Origin: Gammaproteobacteria bacterium Ga0077536
GTDB lineage: Bacteria > Pseudomonadota > Gammaproteobacteria > Ga0077536
DNA: 64,000 bases
NCBI GenBank assembly: GCA_001464935.1
Contig: LNEL01000038.1
Coordinates: 40,017-104,016 of the forward strand
Direction: 5' to 3'
The notes under the pieces were generated by a model. That model was not told where the DNA came from. It worked only from the letters and a program-made list of their open reading frames with translations, and searched no databases. Below are positions 10,772 through 19,709 of the stretch, piece by piece; positions within the stretch are counted from its first letter, which is position 1; every line of letters begins with the position of its first letter. The position numbers and the translations under genes were made by a program.

Positions 10772-10916
10772 GCAGACTTCCCTGTACGCGGCTGTGACCT
10801 TGAGGCTAGCAAACACGGGCCACCCGCAGCAGGCGATCGCGCATCGCCGCGGCCCGCGCCTACACCCAGCGTCGATCCCGCCTACGCCGGTGCCGGACCG
10901 CCCGCGACTGCGCGCC

Positions 10917-11783
10917 TCATGGATTGCAGACGTCGCACCCCGCGGGGTCGGCCGCCGGGTCGGCGACCGGCCGCAGATCGGCATGTCCGCACCCGACGCA
11001 CTGCAGACGCTCGGCCCGCACTCGCCGGGTCGGCTGCCCGCAGGCCGCGCACGGCAGTCCCGGCACACGCTCGCCGACCACGAAGCCCGGTCGCCCGCAG
11101 ACGGGGCAGCGGGACCACCAGTTCCGCACCAGATCGGCAGTCGCGCGCGCGATCGCCGCCATCCGCGTGGGATTGCGATCGGCGCGCATGTCGCTCTCGA
11201 CGAACGCCGCCGGCGCGCGCATCAGCAGCCAGCGCACCGCATTGGCAAGCGCTGCCTCGGTGGAGAGATCCGTGAACAGTGCGCGTTGCGGCGCCGGGCG
11301 TCCCGACTCGCTGGCCATGGCCACGACGCCGTGTGCCGGAAATCCGATCCGACGGGCGAACGCCAGCGCCGTCGACACCTCACTGCAGAGCGCCTGCGCG
11401 TAGTTCGTGTCACTGCCAATGTCGTGCCCGGCGATCGAAAGACCGCGCTCGCGGTCGATCAGCAGCACCAGTTCCTGCGCGAACGGCAGCAGCGGCATCG
11501 CGGGATGGGGGCCGAAGCTGCCTTCGCTCGCGAGGCCGACCCGGAGTGTCGGCGCCAGGCCGAACGCATCGGCAATCTTGGCCCGCGCCGCTGCAAGCGC
11601 TGTGCCCTGGCGCTCGACGCTGCGAGTGAAACTGCCGTGGCGATCCGTCTCGATCCCGGGCACGGTCATCACCTCGAGGCCGAGGGGCGCGAGGATCGGC
11701 GCCATCACCCGTTCCTTGCCGTGCATCGTCGCGAGCACGGCACGCTCACCGCTGTAGCGCCACGCCTCGGCCCCGCGCGCCAT
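10917..11783 (-). CDS. DUF6671-like protein with C-terminal zinc ribbons, third gene of dab operon
   Basis: 288 residues from an ATG that shares its A with the dabA stop (TGATG), so translation is coupled to dabA. The N-terminal ~200 residues contain [34 protein letters not shown] and [13 protein letters not shown]; from memory these match the uncharacterised DUF6671 family. The C-terminal 65 residues carry four CxxC pairs (C226/C229, C245/C248, C262/C265, C283/C286), enough for two zinc ribbons. There are no membrane segments, so it is probably cytoplasmic. The activity is unknown. Its place suggests a role in assembly, metallation or regulation of the DabAB pump, but this is inference from position only. 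Confidence 0.75.
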   Translation of the reverse strand: MARGAEAWRYSGERAVLATMHGKERVMAPILAPLGLEVMTVPGIETDRHGSFTRSVERQGTALAAARAKIADAFGLAPTLRVGLASEGSFGPHPAMPLLPFAQELVLLIDRERGLSIAGHDIGSDTNYAQALCSEVSTALAFARRIGFPAHGVVAMASESGRPAPQRALFTDLSTEAALANAVRWLLMRAPAAFVESDMRADRNPTRMAAIARATADLVRNWWSRCPVCGRPGFVVGERVPGLPCAACGQPTRRVRAERLQCVGCGHADLRPVADPAADPAGCDVCNP

Positions 11784-14323
11784 CACACGTGACTCACCCA
11801 ACGCAGGCCACCGACATAGCGGTGGGAGGGCCAGCCCGTTGGCGACAGTGCGAACAGATGGATCCACCGGTTGTCGACGAGATCGCGCACGGTGCGGTGC
11901 CGTTCGATGACGCGATTGAGCGCGTCGAGCGGCGCGGCGATGAACACGTTCAGACGCAGTGGCTCGTGCACATAGCCCTGACCATCGTGCACGGATTGCC
12001 ACGGCAGACCGACCTTCAGATCACCACCGTTGCCTTCGAGCACACCGAGACCGGCCACGACGTTGTGCAGGACCTTGTTGCCGGCACCGAATACACCGTT
12101 GTTCACGGTCGACCCGTAGTACTGCAGATTGATCCAGCTGGCGACGACCATCGGCGCGGTCATCAGCATCTCGAGCACCTTGAAGTCCGTGTCCTGCTGC
12201 CAGTCATAGCTGTGCAGAAAGGCGCGCCCCTGCAGGTCGACGCCGACGGTGCCGGCCCGCGGCGCGGCGATGAACGCGGCGTTGCCCGCCAGGCCCCACT
12301 CGGGGCGGACCTGCGACCAGTCACGGCTGCGCGCGGTGACCTCGGCGTCGAGCGTCGGCGATTTCGCCACGCCCAGCAGGGCCGCGCGCTCGGCGCGCGC
12401 AAGGGCGGACGCCCGCGACAGGCGCTGCCGGAGCATCGCGAGATCCGCGGCATGCGAGGCCGGCACGTCAGCGGCGTCATGGATCGTGATGTCGTCGGTC
12501 GTGGTGTCGTGCACACAACCCAGAAACCACGTATCGGCGGGAATCCGGATCCCGCGCCACGTCAATGCGCCGCGCACCGCCGGGTCGTTCAGAATCTGCG
12601 CCGCGACGCGCGCATTCGCGGCGCCGGAATGGCCGCCACAGGCACCGCAGTCGAGTCCCGAGGCGTGTGGATTGTTGACCGTCGTGCTGCCGTGGCCGGT
12701 CAACATCACCAGACGCGCGAACCCGCCGGTCAGCGACATCGCGCGCAGCACCGTTTCGGCCATCGCGACCCGCTGCTCGGGCGCGAAGCCGGTGTCGCGC
12801 CCGCCCACCACGCGCGATTCGATGCGCGGACGCATGCGCGCGATGACCCTGCGGTCGAGCCCGTCGGTGTCGGGATCCGCCACCGGACGCGTGTAGCCGA
12901 AACTGTCGCTGAGCAGCTTGCCGGCGAATAGCAGCCCCATGCTCTCGACGTAGGTGAACGACGAGATCGCGGCGAATTTGAACGACTTCCACGCCTTCAT
13001 GGCGCGTCTGCGCAGCAGTCTCAACCCCAGGATCTCCTGCTCCTCGTCGTGCGAGGCGTCGGCCACTGCCTCGCACACCGTATGCGTGGGCTTCAGCAGC
13101 ACCGGGCACTGGGCGCCACCGTGCTGGTTGCCGATGGGCACGTACTCGATAGGAAAACCGAAGAAGCCGGCAAAGCCGAGTGTCTCGGCGGCGGGAAACA
13201 CGCTTTCCAGCGCCCGCCGAAAGATCTCCGAGCGGACATCGATGCAGAATGCCGCCTGCAACGGCTTGCGCGGCGCGCGCTGCGCGTCGAGGTTCGCGCG
13301 CACCGCCGGGTTCAGCCGCGCGAACAGGCGGCGCTGGTATGCCCGTTCGTAGGCTTCCTGCAGCAGCAGATCAAGCGCGAGCCCGGGGTCGAGGATCACG
13401 GCTTCGTCGAGCAGCAGCGCGGCCGCTCCCAGGGCTTTCTGCCAGGCCAGCCGATAGGCATCGTCGGTTCTGCTCGCGTGCAGCGCGCCGGTCCACGCGA
13501 GCCGCACCGCCAGCAACTGGATCAGCGTGTCATCCACGCTGCCGTGCAGCGCGCTTTGCCACACGCGGTAACGCGCATGGGCGGCCCAGCCCAGCACATC
13601 GAACAGGCAGCGGTACAGGTAGTCGGCGAACAGGTGCCGCGGCAGGCCGAGCGTCTTGACCACTTCGACGATCGTCGCCAGCGGGTCCTCCGGCAGCGCC
13701 GCGACGCTGGCGCGGAACCCGGCTACGCCCATCAGTTCGGGATTCAGGTCGTGGCGCATCGCCGTACGCCACGCGCGATAGAGTCCGTTACCGCGGCCCG
13801 GCAGACGCCACACGCTCTGCCCTTCGTCGAAGTACGCGGCACACCACTTCGAGATTTCGTTCCGCATGAGGTTCGAGGCCTGCAGCGGCCCCACATCGTC
13901 AAGCACGGTCTCGACCGTCGGCAGCACGGGCGCGGCGGGCGCGGCGGGTTCTGCCCGGACGGCCTCGACGACGGCGGCGGCGCTGGCGGGCAGGACGTCG
14001 CGCCACGGCGCGGCGGCCAGCGCGATCTGCAGATCCTTGTCTGCAATGACGCCGTCATCGAGCGCCTGTCGGTAGAACGCGCGCGGCATCAGCATGTCGG
14101 TGCCGGTCACGCGCCTGAGGGTGGCGCAGGTCTCGTCGAAGCGCTGCGCGGTGAAGCCGAGAAAAGGATTCACCGCGACGAAGTGCTTCAACGGCCACAG
14201 CGGCGCGATGCGCTCGCAGGCCATCGCGATCGGGATCTCGAGATCCTGACGCGTCGGAAAGTCCGTCGGCGCGCACGTCGGCGCGGGACGTGACGGAACG
14301 GCATGGGCAAGGGCCTGACTCAT
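11783..14323 (-). CDS. dabA: Inorganic carbon transporter subunit DabA (DUF2309/UPF0753)
   Basis: 846 residues from ATG 14323, overlapping the dabB stop (ATGA). DabA is the carbonic-anhydrase-like, membrane-associated subunit of the DAB pump, which hydrates CO2 vectorially to bicarbonate using the ion gradient passed by DabB. Family marks: HFVAVNPFLGF (47-57) and AAFCIDVRSE. The predicted zinc site has all four expected residues: Cys360 and Asp362 (CID), His544 (GHGS) and Cys559 (DCGACGG). The H-to-C spacing of 15 equals that of the characterised Halothiobacillus protein as I recall it. No long hydrophobic segments are seen. The length is normal for the family. Confidence 0.95.
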   Translation of the reverse strand: MSQALAHAVPSRPAPTCAPTDFPTRQDLEIPIAMACERIAPLWPLKHFVAVNPFLGFTAQRFDETCATLRRVTGTDMLMPRAFYRQALDDGVIADKDLQIALAAAPWRDVLPASAAAVVEAVRAEPAAPAAPVLPTVETVLDDVGPLQASNLMRNEISKWCAAYFDEGQSVWRLPGRGNGLYRAWRTAMRHDLNPELMGVAGFRASVAALPEDPLATIVEVVKTLGLPRHLFADYLYRCLFDVLGWAAHARYRVWQSALHGSVDDTLIQLLAVRLAWTGALHASRTDDAYRLAWQKALGAAALLLDEAVILDPGLALDLLLQEAYERAYQRRLFARLNPAVRANLDAQRAPRKPLQAAFCIDVRSEIFRRALESVFPAAETLGFAGFFGFPIEYVPIGNQHGGAQCPVLLKPTHTVCEAVADASHDEEQEILGLRLLRRRAMKAWKSFKFAAISSFTYVESMGLLFAGKLLSDSFGYTRPVADPDTDGLDRRVIARMRPRIESRVVGGRDTGFAPEQRVAMAETVLRAMSLTGGFARLVMLTGHGSTTVNNPHASGLDCGACGGHSGAANARVAAQILNDPAVRGALTWRGIRIPADTWFLGCVHDTTTDDITIHDAADVPASHAADLAMLRQRLSRASALARAERAALLGVAKSPTLDAEVTARSRDWSQVRPEWGLAGNAAFIAAPRAGTVGVDLQGRAFLHSYDWQQDTDFKVLEMLMTAPMVVASWINLQYYGSTVNNGVFGAGNKVLHNVVAGLGVLEGNGGDLKVGLPWQSVHDGQGYVHEPLRLNVFIAAPLDALNRVIERHRTVRDLVDNRWIHLFALSPTGWPSHRYVGGLRWVSHV

Positions 14324-15942
14324 GACTGCACTCCTGGGCTGACGAGTGAATTGAAGCGGGAGACACGGGTGGCCGCCGGCCGCACGGGCCAGTAGCGCTG
14401 AATCAGCCGGTTCGCCACGGCGTTCACGTAGAAGCCATTGGCGACATGCACGCGCAACGCCTGCCAGCGGGGGGTCTCGGCCTGTTGCGGCAGCAGACTC
14501 TGGAACAGCGACAGCGCGCTGAAGGACAGGACGACCAGGGCCACGATGACGACATCCAGCCAGCCGCGCAGCGGCGCTGTGGCGGGCAGCGCATCGGCAA
14601 AGAGGCTTTCCGTCCCCCACTGCAGCGCGAACCAGAGCGCGGCGACGCCGCAGGCGCAGGCCACGGTGCGCGCGATCACGAACATGCTGGGACGCTCGTC
14701 GATGGCGTTGGCCACGAGCTGCACGAGACCGAGCGCGACGACCGTGCCGAGCGCCAGCACGCCGGGCTTGGCCGTGAGAGTCGCCCCGAACTGCGCGCCG
14801 ATGAGCGCACTGAGTCCGATGACGACGACCAGCGCGACCGCGATCCGTGCGGGATGCGGCTGGCCGCCAGGTGTCGGCGCCCACGCCGCCCGATGCACAT
14901 CGATGACGCTGCCGGAGGACAGGAAGGCATGCGCCTTGTACAGCGAGTGCGCAACGATGTGCAGCAGCGCCGCGCTGAATGCGCCGAGCCCACACTGCAG
15001 CATCATGAAACCCATCTGCGCAATCGTGGAGTAGGCGAGCGCGACCTTGATCGAAGTCTGCGTCAGCATCACCACGGATCCGAACAGGGCGGTGAAGCCA
15101 CCCATCAGGGCGAGCAGTTCAAGGGCTGCGCCATCGACACTGATCAGATGCGCGAAGCGCAGGACCAGAAACCCGCCGGCGTTGATGATGCCGGCGTGCA
15201 GCAGCGCGGACACGGGCGTCGGCGTCTCCATCACCTCGAGCAGCCAGCCGTGCAGCGGGAACTGTGCGGACTTCAGCAGCGCCGCACCCGCGAGCAGCAG
15301 TGCCGCGAGCGGCAGCCGGCTGTCCCCGTTGCCCCCGGCGAGATGGGCGGCGACACCGGCCTCGATCGCCGCGTAGTCGAGACTGCCGATTTGGGCATAG
15401 ACGCAGCCCATGGCGCCGAGCAGGCAGGCATCGCCGAGCCGGCTGGCAATGAATTTCTTGCGGGCCGCGAGCAGCGCAGCCGGGCGATCGCGATAGAAGG
15501 TCAGCAGGCCATGCAGGCCCAGGCTGGTGGCGACCCATGCGAACGCGAACAGGAACAGATTGCCGGCCACGATCAGCGTCAGGACCGCGGCCAGGGTCAG
15601 ACACAGTTGCCGGATGAAGCGGTCCTGCGCCGGGTCGCCGGCAAGATAGTGCCGGCTGTAGCGCACCACGATGAGTCCGATGAACGACACCAGGCCGAAC
15701 ATCGCCGCGCTGAGCGCGTCGAGGTACAGGCTGAACCCGATACCAACCGCGCCCAGCAGCGGCGTCGACCAGTCGCCGGACAAGGCCACCGCCGCGCCGG
15801 CCGCAGCGGCGCATGCCAGCGTGAACGCGGCGACGACGATGGCGGCACGCCCCGCGTCGCGACCAGCGCGAGAACCTGCCAACGCGAGCATCGCGAAGGC
15901 TGCCGGTCCTGACAGGACCAGCCACAGGAAGGGTGTCTGCAT
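14320..15942 (-). CDS. dabB: Inorganic carbon transporter subunit DabB (NuoL/MrpA-like)
   Basis: 540 residues, almost entirely hydrophobic with about 13-14 predicted membrane helices. It belongs to the proton-conducting NuoL/NuoM/Mrp antiporter superfamily: SFIGLIVVRYSRHYLAGDP, GWLLEVMETPTPVSALLHAG (the conserved P-S-A-L-L-H helix), AYSTIAQMGFMM and HIVAHSLYKAHAFL, with the buried Lys and His used for ion transfer. DabB supplies the cation flux that powers DabA. It is the first gene of the operon dabB-dabA-DUF6671-like and overlaps dabA by four bases. GGGGGAG lies about nine bases before ATG 15942. A Nuo complex role is excluded by the dabA linkage. Confidence 0.93.
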   Translation of the reverse strand: MQTPFLWLVLSGPAAFAMLALAGSRAGRDAGRAAIVVAAFTLACAAAAGAAVALSGDWSTPLLGAVGIGFSLYLDALSAAMFGLVSFIGLIVVRYSRHYLAGDPAQDRFIRQLCLTLAAVLTLIVAGNLFLFAFAWVATSLGLHGLLTFYRDRPAALLAARKKFIASRLGDACLLGAMGCVYAQIGSLDYAAIEAGVAAHLAGGNGDSRLPLAALLLAGAALLKSAQFPLHGWLLEVMETPTPVSALLHAGIINAGGFLVLRFAHLISVDGAALELLALMGGFTALFGSVVMLTQTSIKVALAYSTIAQMGFMMLQCGLGAFSAALLHIVAHSLYKAHAFLSSGSVIDVHRAAWAPTPGGQPHPARIAVALVVVIGLSALIGAQFGATLTAKPGVLALGTVVALGLVQLVANAIDERPSMFVIARTVACACGVAALWFALQWGTESLFADALPATAPLRGWLDVVIVALVVLSFSALSLFQSLLPQQAETPRWQALRVHVANGFYVNAVANRLIQRYWPVRPAATRVSRFNSLVSPGVQS

Positions 15943-15977
15943 GATGGCCGTCTCCCCCGAAGTTGATGACGGCCGCC

Positions 15978-16006
15978 TTTATACGGATCCGGGCTTCTCG
16001 CATAAA
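15978..16006 (-). promoter_or_regulatory. Candidate promoter of the dab operon
   Basis: On the minus strand a TATAAA -10 box (15978-15983) lies 17 bases from a weak -35 box TTTATG (16001-16006), and 36 bases before the dabB ATG. The surrounding sequence is otherwise GC-rich, so the AT-rich patch stands out. The weak -35 overlaps the palindrome at 16001-16040, as expected for an activator-dependent promoter. This is a by-eye call. Confidence 0.45.
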
Positions 16007-16040
16007 ACGGATAGATTGCATTTACTTGTTCGTTTTTATG
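16001..16040. promoter_or_regulatory. Candidate LysR-type operator between dabB and lysR
   Basis: Imperfect palindrome: left CATAAAACG (16001-16009) and right CGTTTTTATG (16031-16040), inverted copies apart from one extra base, with an AT-rich middle. It lies between the divergent dabB and LysR genes and touches the likely dab -35 box, a typical position for a LysR-family activation site. No binding data; inference from position and symmetry. Confidence 0.45.
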
Positions 16041-16147
16041 AAAATAGCTATCGGGCGCTGAACGTCGGTCATTGCCGTCGGGGCCGGGCGTCGAGATCAG
16101 GCGCGTGGCGGCATCATCGCGGTTCGAGCACCCACGCCAGTCATCGA

Positions 16148-16272
16148 TTGGGCTGACGCAGGAAACCCAACGCGTGCGTCGTCATGGCGAGCACATCGTC
16201 GATCGGGATCGGTGTTCTGGGTGATTGAAGGCCCGCAAAGAGAGCGATGCAGCGGTTCCTGCGTCAGCCCAA
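16148..16272. repeat. Pair of inverted REP-like repeats
   Basis: TTGGGCTGACGCAGGAA (16148-16164) recurs as an exact 17-base inverted copy at 16256-16272. The left copy is also flanked by TTGGG/CCCAA, so it can form a small hairpin itself. Such short palindromic units are typical of REP-type intergenic repeats in gammaproteobacteria. No gene is seen between them (the dabB-lysR gap, 15943-16373, holds only these repeats and the regulatory sites). Confidence 0.6.
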
Positions 16273-16317
16273 CGGTCATCTGGCGCCTGCCTCGCCCGCT
16301 GTCACGAAAGCGCGGTG

Positions 16318-16349
16318 GAGCCCGGATGCAACGCAGTGGAACCCGGGAG
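16318..16349. repeat. REP-like palindromic unit upstream of the LysR gene
   Basis: The segment GAGCCCGGATG...GGAACCCGGGAG pairs CCCGG with CCGGG around a short interior. It resembles the GCCCGGAT-type repeats scattered in many proteobacterial intergenic regions. It sits 25 bases before the LysR start codon, so it will be part of that gene's leader. Confidence 0.5.
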
Positions 16350-16373
16350 GATCCATCACGGAGCAGCACACCC

Positions 16374-17261
16374 ATGCGCGATCTCAACTACAACCACCTG
16401 CGCTACTTCTGGGTCGTCGCCCATGAAGGCAGTCTCACGCGTGCCGCCACACGCCTGCACCTGTCGCAGTCGGCGCTGTCGGTCCAGGTGCAGAAACTGG
16501 AGGCGCAGATCGGCCATCCGCTGTTCGAGCGGATCGGCAAACGTCTGAAGCTGACTGAAGCCGGGCGCATCGCACTCGACTATGCGGACACCGTGTTCAG
16601 TGCCGGCGCCGAACTGCTGAGCACCTTGCAGGGCCGTCCGGTCGACCGTCGCCGGATGTTGACGCTCGGGTCGCTGACGACCCTGTCTCGCAACTTCCAG
16701 CTCGACTTCCTGCGGCCATTGATCGGACGGGACGACGTGGAGATCGTCGTACGTTCCGGTGCGATGCGCGACCTGCTCGCCCAGCTCGAGTCGCATGCGA
16801 TGGACGTGGTGCTGTCGAACTCTGCTGTGCCACGCGACGCGCGGACGCCGTTGCGCCACTACCTGCTGAACGAACAGAGTGTGAGCCTCGTCGGCAAGCC
16901 GCGCCGACGGCGCAAGCCATTCCGCTTTCCGGACGATCTGCGGCATGAGCCGGTGCTGTTGCCGGGCCCCGACAGTGAACTGCGGATGGCGTTCGATCGC
17001 CTGCTCGAACTCGCCGGCATCCGCCCCATCATTCTCGCCGAAGTCGACGACATGGCGATGCTGCGCCTGATGGCCCGTGAACACGATGCCGTGACGCTGG
17101 TGCCGCCTATCGTGGTGCGCGACGAACTCAAGGCCCGCGTGCTCGTGGAGCACTGCCAGATCCCGTCGGTCAAGGAGAGTTTTTACGCCATCGTACTGAA
17201 ACGGCAGTTCCCGAATCCGCTCGTGAGCGCACTGGTCGAACGGCAGGCGCCGGCCAGGTAA
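16374..17261 (+). CDS. LysR-family transcriptional regulator, NhaR-like, beside dab genes
   Basis: 295 residues from ATG 16374 (MRDLNYNHLRYFW). The N-terminal winged helix-turn-helix has LTRAATRLHLSQSALSVQVQKLE (cited in parts: residues ~20-45), and the start NYNHLRYFW resembles E. coli NhaR. The C-terminal effector domain covers about 95-290, with ARTPLRHYLL and AMLRLMAREHDAVTLVPP. LysR proteins bind as tetramers near divergent promoters and respond to a small ligand. The gene is divergent from dabB and convergent with the carbonic anhydrase gene, so it most likely controls one or both carbon-uptake operons; the ligand is unknown. An upstream extension of the frame runs into the REP-like repeats and is not used. 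Confidence 0.9.
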   Translation: MRDLNYNHLRYFWVVAHEGSLTRAATRLHLSQSALSVQVQKLEAQIGHPLFERIGKRLKLTEAGRIALDYADTVFSAGAELLSTLQGRPVDRRRMLTLGSLTTLSRNFQLDFLRPLIGRDDVEIVVRSGAMRDLLAQLESHAMDVVLSNSAVPRDARTPLRHYLLNEQSVSLVGKPRRRRKPFRFPDDLRHEPVLLPGPDSELRMAFDRLLELAGIRPIILAEVDDMAMLRLMAREHDAVTLVPPIVVRDELKARVLVEHCQIPSVKESFYAIVLKRQFPNPLVSALVERQAPAR

Positions 17262-17308
17262 GGCAGGCCGGGCCGGTCGTGCCGCCCGGCGCCCAGCGGC
17301 CCGACGCC

Positions 17309-17959
17309 TTACGGGCCGGGTTCGTCCGGAAACTCGTAGACGAAGATTTCGTGCGGCAGGTGGCCGGGGTCGACTTTGGCGATCTGCTTCAGATAGCCGG
17401 TGTGGATGTCATAGATCCAGCCGTGCAGCGTCGGACGCTGTTCGCGCTTCCACGCGAGCTGCACGAAGGAGAGTTCGGCAAGATGGTGTACCTGTTCGAA
17501 CACGTTCAGTTCGATCAGCCGTTCATAGCGCCGCTCCTCGTCCGGCATCGCGTCGAGCTCGGTCGCGTGCAGGCGGTAGATGTCCTTCAGATGGCGCAGC
17601 CACTTGTTGATCAGTCCGAGATGGTTGCGCGACATCGCCGCGCGCACGCCACCGCAGCCGTAGTGACCGCAGACGATCACGTGCTTGACCTTCAGCACTT
17701 CGACCGCGTACTGCACGACGGACAGCATGTTGAAGTCGGTGTGCACCACCAGGTTGGCGACATTGCGGTGCACGAACAGCTCGCCGGGTTCAACGCCGGT
17801 GACTTCCTCGGCCGGCACCCGGCTGTCCGAGCAGCCTATCCACAGGTATTCCGGCTTCTGCACGCCCGAATTGCGCGTGAAGAAATCGGGACGCAGCGCC
17901 AGCTTGTCCTGGACCCAGGCCTGGTTGTTCAGCAGTAGGCGTTTGTACGAATCCGTCAC
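17309..17959 (-). CDS. can: Beta-class carbonic anhydrase
   Basis: 216 residues from GTG 17959, with GGGGAGC just upstream. It interconverts CO2 and bicarbonate in the cytoplasm. Zinc ligands and active-site residues are all present: Cys43 and Asp45-Arg47 in GCSDSRVP, His99 and Cys102 in CGHYGCGG. The neighbouring VHRNVANLV and the C-terminal [14 protein letters not shown] also fit the E. coli Can (type II beta) group. It starts 16 bases after the SulP gene, so both are one transcript. Together they would keep an imported bicarbonate pool equilibrated with CO2 for carboxylases. Confidence 0.96.
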   Translation of the reverse strand: MTDSYKRLLLNNQAWVQDKLALRPDFFTRNSGVQKPEYLWIGCSDSRVPAEEVTGVEPGELFVHRNVANLVVHTDFNMLSVVQYAVEVLKVKHVIVCGHYGCGGVRAAMSRNHLGLINKWLRHLKDIYRLHATELDAMPDEERRYERLIELNVFEQVHHLAELSFVQLAWKREQRPTLHGWIYDIHTGYLKQIAKVDPGHLPHEIFVYEFPDEPGP

Positions 17960-17975
17960 GATGGCTCCCCGGTGG

Positions 17976-19538
17976 TCAGGTCCTGACCAGCTGCTTCTCG
18001 AAGAAATGGTGGTACTCGACCGTGATGTTCCGGAACGACGTGCCCGCCTCGTACTCGCGCAGGGTCTCATAGATGTCGCCATCCACGTACAGCGCCTTGG
18101 TGCCGTCGACAATCAGATGCGCGCCGTCCGGAATGTCGCGCAGCTTGCGCTTCAGTTCCGCCTTGTGGATGAACGACATGTCCTTGTTGAAGCGCATCAG
18201 CCAGGACTTGTCCTGATTCACGATCGTGATGGCGGCGTGATAGTTCGACCGGATGACGAAGAACAGGCCGGTCAGCAGACCGATGGCGATGCCCTTCAAC
18301 AGGTCGGTGAACACGATCGCCACCAGCGTCACGGCGAACGGAATGAACTGCGTGAGGCCCTGCTGCCACATGCCGATGATGATCTTGCGTGACGAAAGTT
18401 TGTAACCGACGGCCACGAGCACGGTCGCGAGCGTCGCCAGGGGCACATGGTTCAGGGCGGCCCCGAGGAACACGACCGCGAGCAGCAACACGACACCGTG
18501 CACGAGCGTGGACAGGCGGGTGCGGGCGCCGGCGTAGACATTCGCCGAGCTGCGCACGATCACGGACGTGATCGGCAGACCGCCGAGCAAACCGCAGAAC
18601 ACGTTGCCGATGCCCTGGCCGCGCAGTTCACGGTTCGGATCGGAAATGCGCATTTCAGGATCGAGCTTGTCGGTGGCCTCGATACACAGCAGGGTTTCGA
18701 TGGATCCTACGATCGCAATGGTGGCCGCCACGAGCCAGACATCGGGCCTGAGTATCGCCGACCAGGCGGGCATGGTGAACATGCCGGCGAAGTCCGTCAC
18801 CGACTGCACGACGGGCAGCTGCACGAGCTGCTGCTTCGCGGCCGTCATCTGCCAGGACGGTAGCAGCAGTCCGAACGCCTCGTTCATCAGGGTGCCGACG
18901 ATGACGCACGCCAGGGGCGCCGGCAGGACGGCGGCCCAGGCGCGTTTTTTGATCACCGGCCGTTCCCACAGCAACATCAGCGTCAGCGCGACCGCGCTGA
19001 TCGCAATCGCGCCGGGACTGGGCGACATCAGCGTCGCGAGCAGCTCCGTCAGCGTGTTCGGCTGACCGGCCTGCCGGAACGACTCGTCGCCCAGGAAACC
19101 GAGATCGTTGCCGAGCGCGTGGGGGATCTGTTTGAGGATGATCACGATGCCGATCGCCGCGAGCATGCCCTTGATGACGCTGTTCGGGATGTAGTCGCCG
19201 ATGACGCCGGCCCGGGCCAGTCCCAGGCCGAGCTGGAGTACACCCGACAGCAGCACCGCCACCGTGAACACCTCGAAACTGCCGAGGCTCGCGATGGCGC
19301 TCGCGACGATGACGGTCAGGCCGGCGGCGGGCCCGCTGACGCTCAGTTCCGAGCCCGAGCAGAAGGCCAGCACGATGCCGCCCACCACGCCGGCGACGAT
19401 GCCGGCGAACAGCGGCGCGCCTGATGCCAGCGCGATGCCCAGACACAACGGTAAGGCAACAAGAAAAACGACGATGCCGGCGGGCACGTCACGGCGCGCC
19501 GACTGGAAATCGGGCAGGGAAAAGAATTTGGCAGCCAT
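17976..19538 (-). CDS. SulP-family anion transporter, probable bicarbonate importer
   Basis: 520 residues. The body (about 15-410) has the SulP fold: [43 protein letters not shown] [17 protein letters not shown]-type [10 protein letters not shown], and [19 protein letters not shown]. The C-terminal ~70 residues ([20 protein letters not shown] onward) form a short STAS-like domain. SulP proteins carry sulfate, bicarbonate or other anions, usually with Na+ or H+. Cotranscription with a beta-carbonic anhydrase and the nearby dab operon favour bicarbonate here. About 11-12 hydrophobic segments are present. Sulfate cannot be excluded from sequence alone. Confidence 0.9.
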   Translation of the reverse strand: MAAKFFSLPDFQSARRDVPAGIVVFLVALPLCLGIALASGAPLFAGIVAGVVGGIVLAFCSGSELSVSGPAAGLTVIVASAIASLGSFEVFTVAVLLSGVLQLGLGLARAGVIGDYIPNSVIKGMLAAIGIVIILKQIPHALGNDLGFLGDESFRQAGQPNTLTELLATLMSPSPGAIAISAVALTLMLLWERPVIKKRAWAAVLPAPLACVIVGTLMNEAFGLLLPSWQMTAAKQQLVQLPVVQSVTDFAGMFTMPAWSAILRPDVWLVAATIAIVGSIETLLCIEATDKLDPEMRISDPNRELRGQGIGNVFCGLLGGLPITSVIVRSSANVYAGARTRLSTLVHGVVLLLAVVFLGAALNHVPLATLATVLVAVGYKLSSRKIIIGMWQQGLTQFIPFAVTLVAIVFTDLLKGIAIGLLTGLFFVIRSNYHAAITIVNQDKSWLMRFNKDMSFIHKAELKRKLRDIPDGAHLIVDGTKALYVDGDIYETLREYEAGTSFRNITVEYHHFFEKQLVRT

Positions 19539-19583
19539 CGGGCGAGTTTACTGCAATGCGGAAAATTGCCCTAATCGGCCAAA

Positions 19584-19601
19584 TTCACGAGGATTCGTGA
19601 A
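19584..19601. promoter_or_regulatory. Palindrome upstream of the SulP-carbonic anhydrase operon
   Basis: TTCACGAGGATTCGTGAA: two exact seven-base arms (TTCACGA/TCGTGAA) with a four-base centre, 46 bases upstream of the SulP start codon. A third TTCACG occurs seven bases further on (19605-19610). The symmetry and position fit a regulator binding site, possibly for the nearby Crp/Fnr-type or LysR protein. The sequence does not match the canonical CRP or FNR sites closely. Function is inferred. Confidence 0.35.
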
Positions 19602-19709
19602 GTTTTCACGTGTCGAGCGAGTCGTCTCTGACAAACACGACGGAAATCCGGAAGTAATCCCGGAGGCCCGGATTCGCCGTGCCTGGACGCCCCGCTCAGC
19701 GGATCACGA

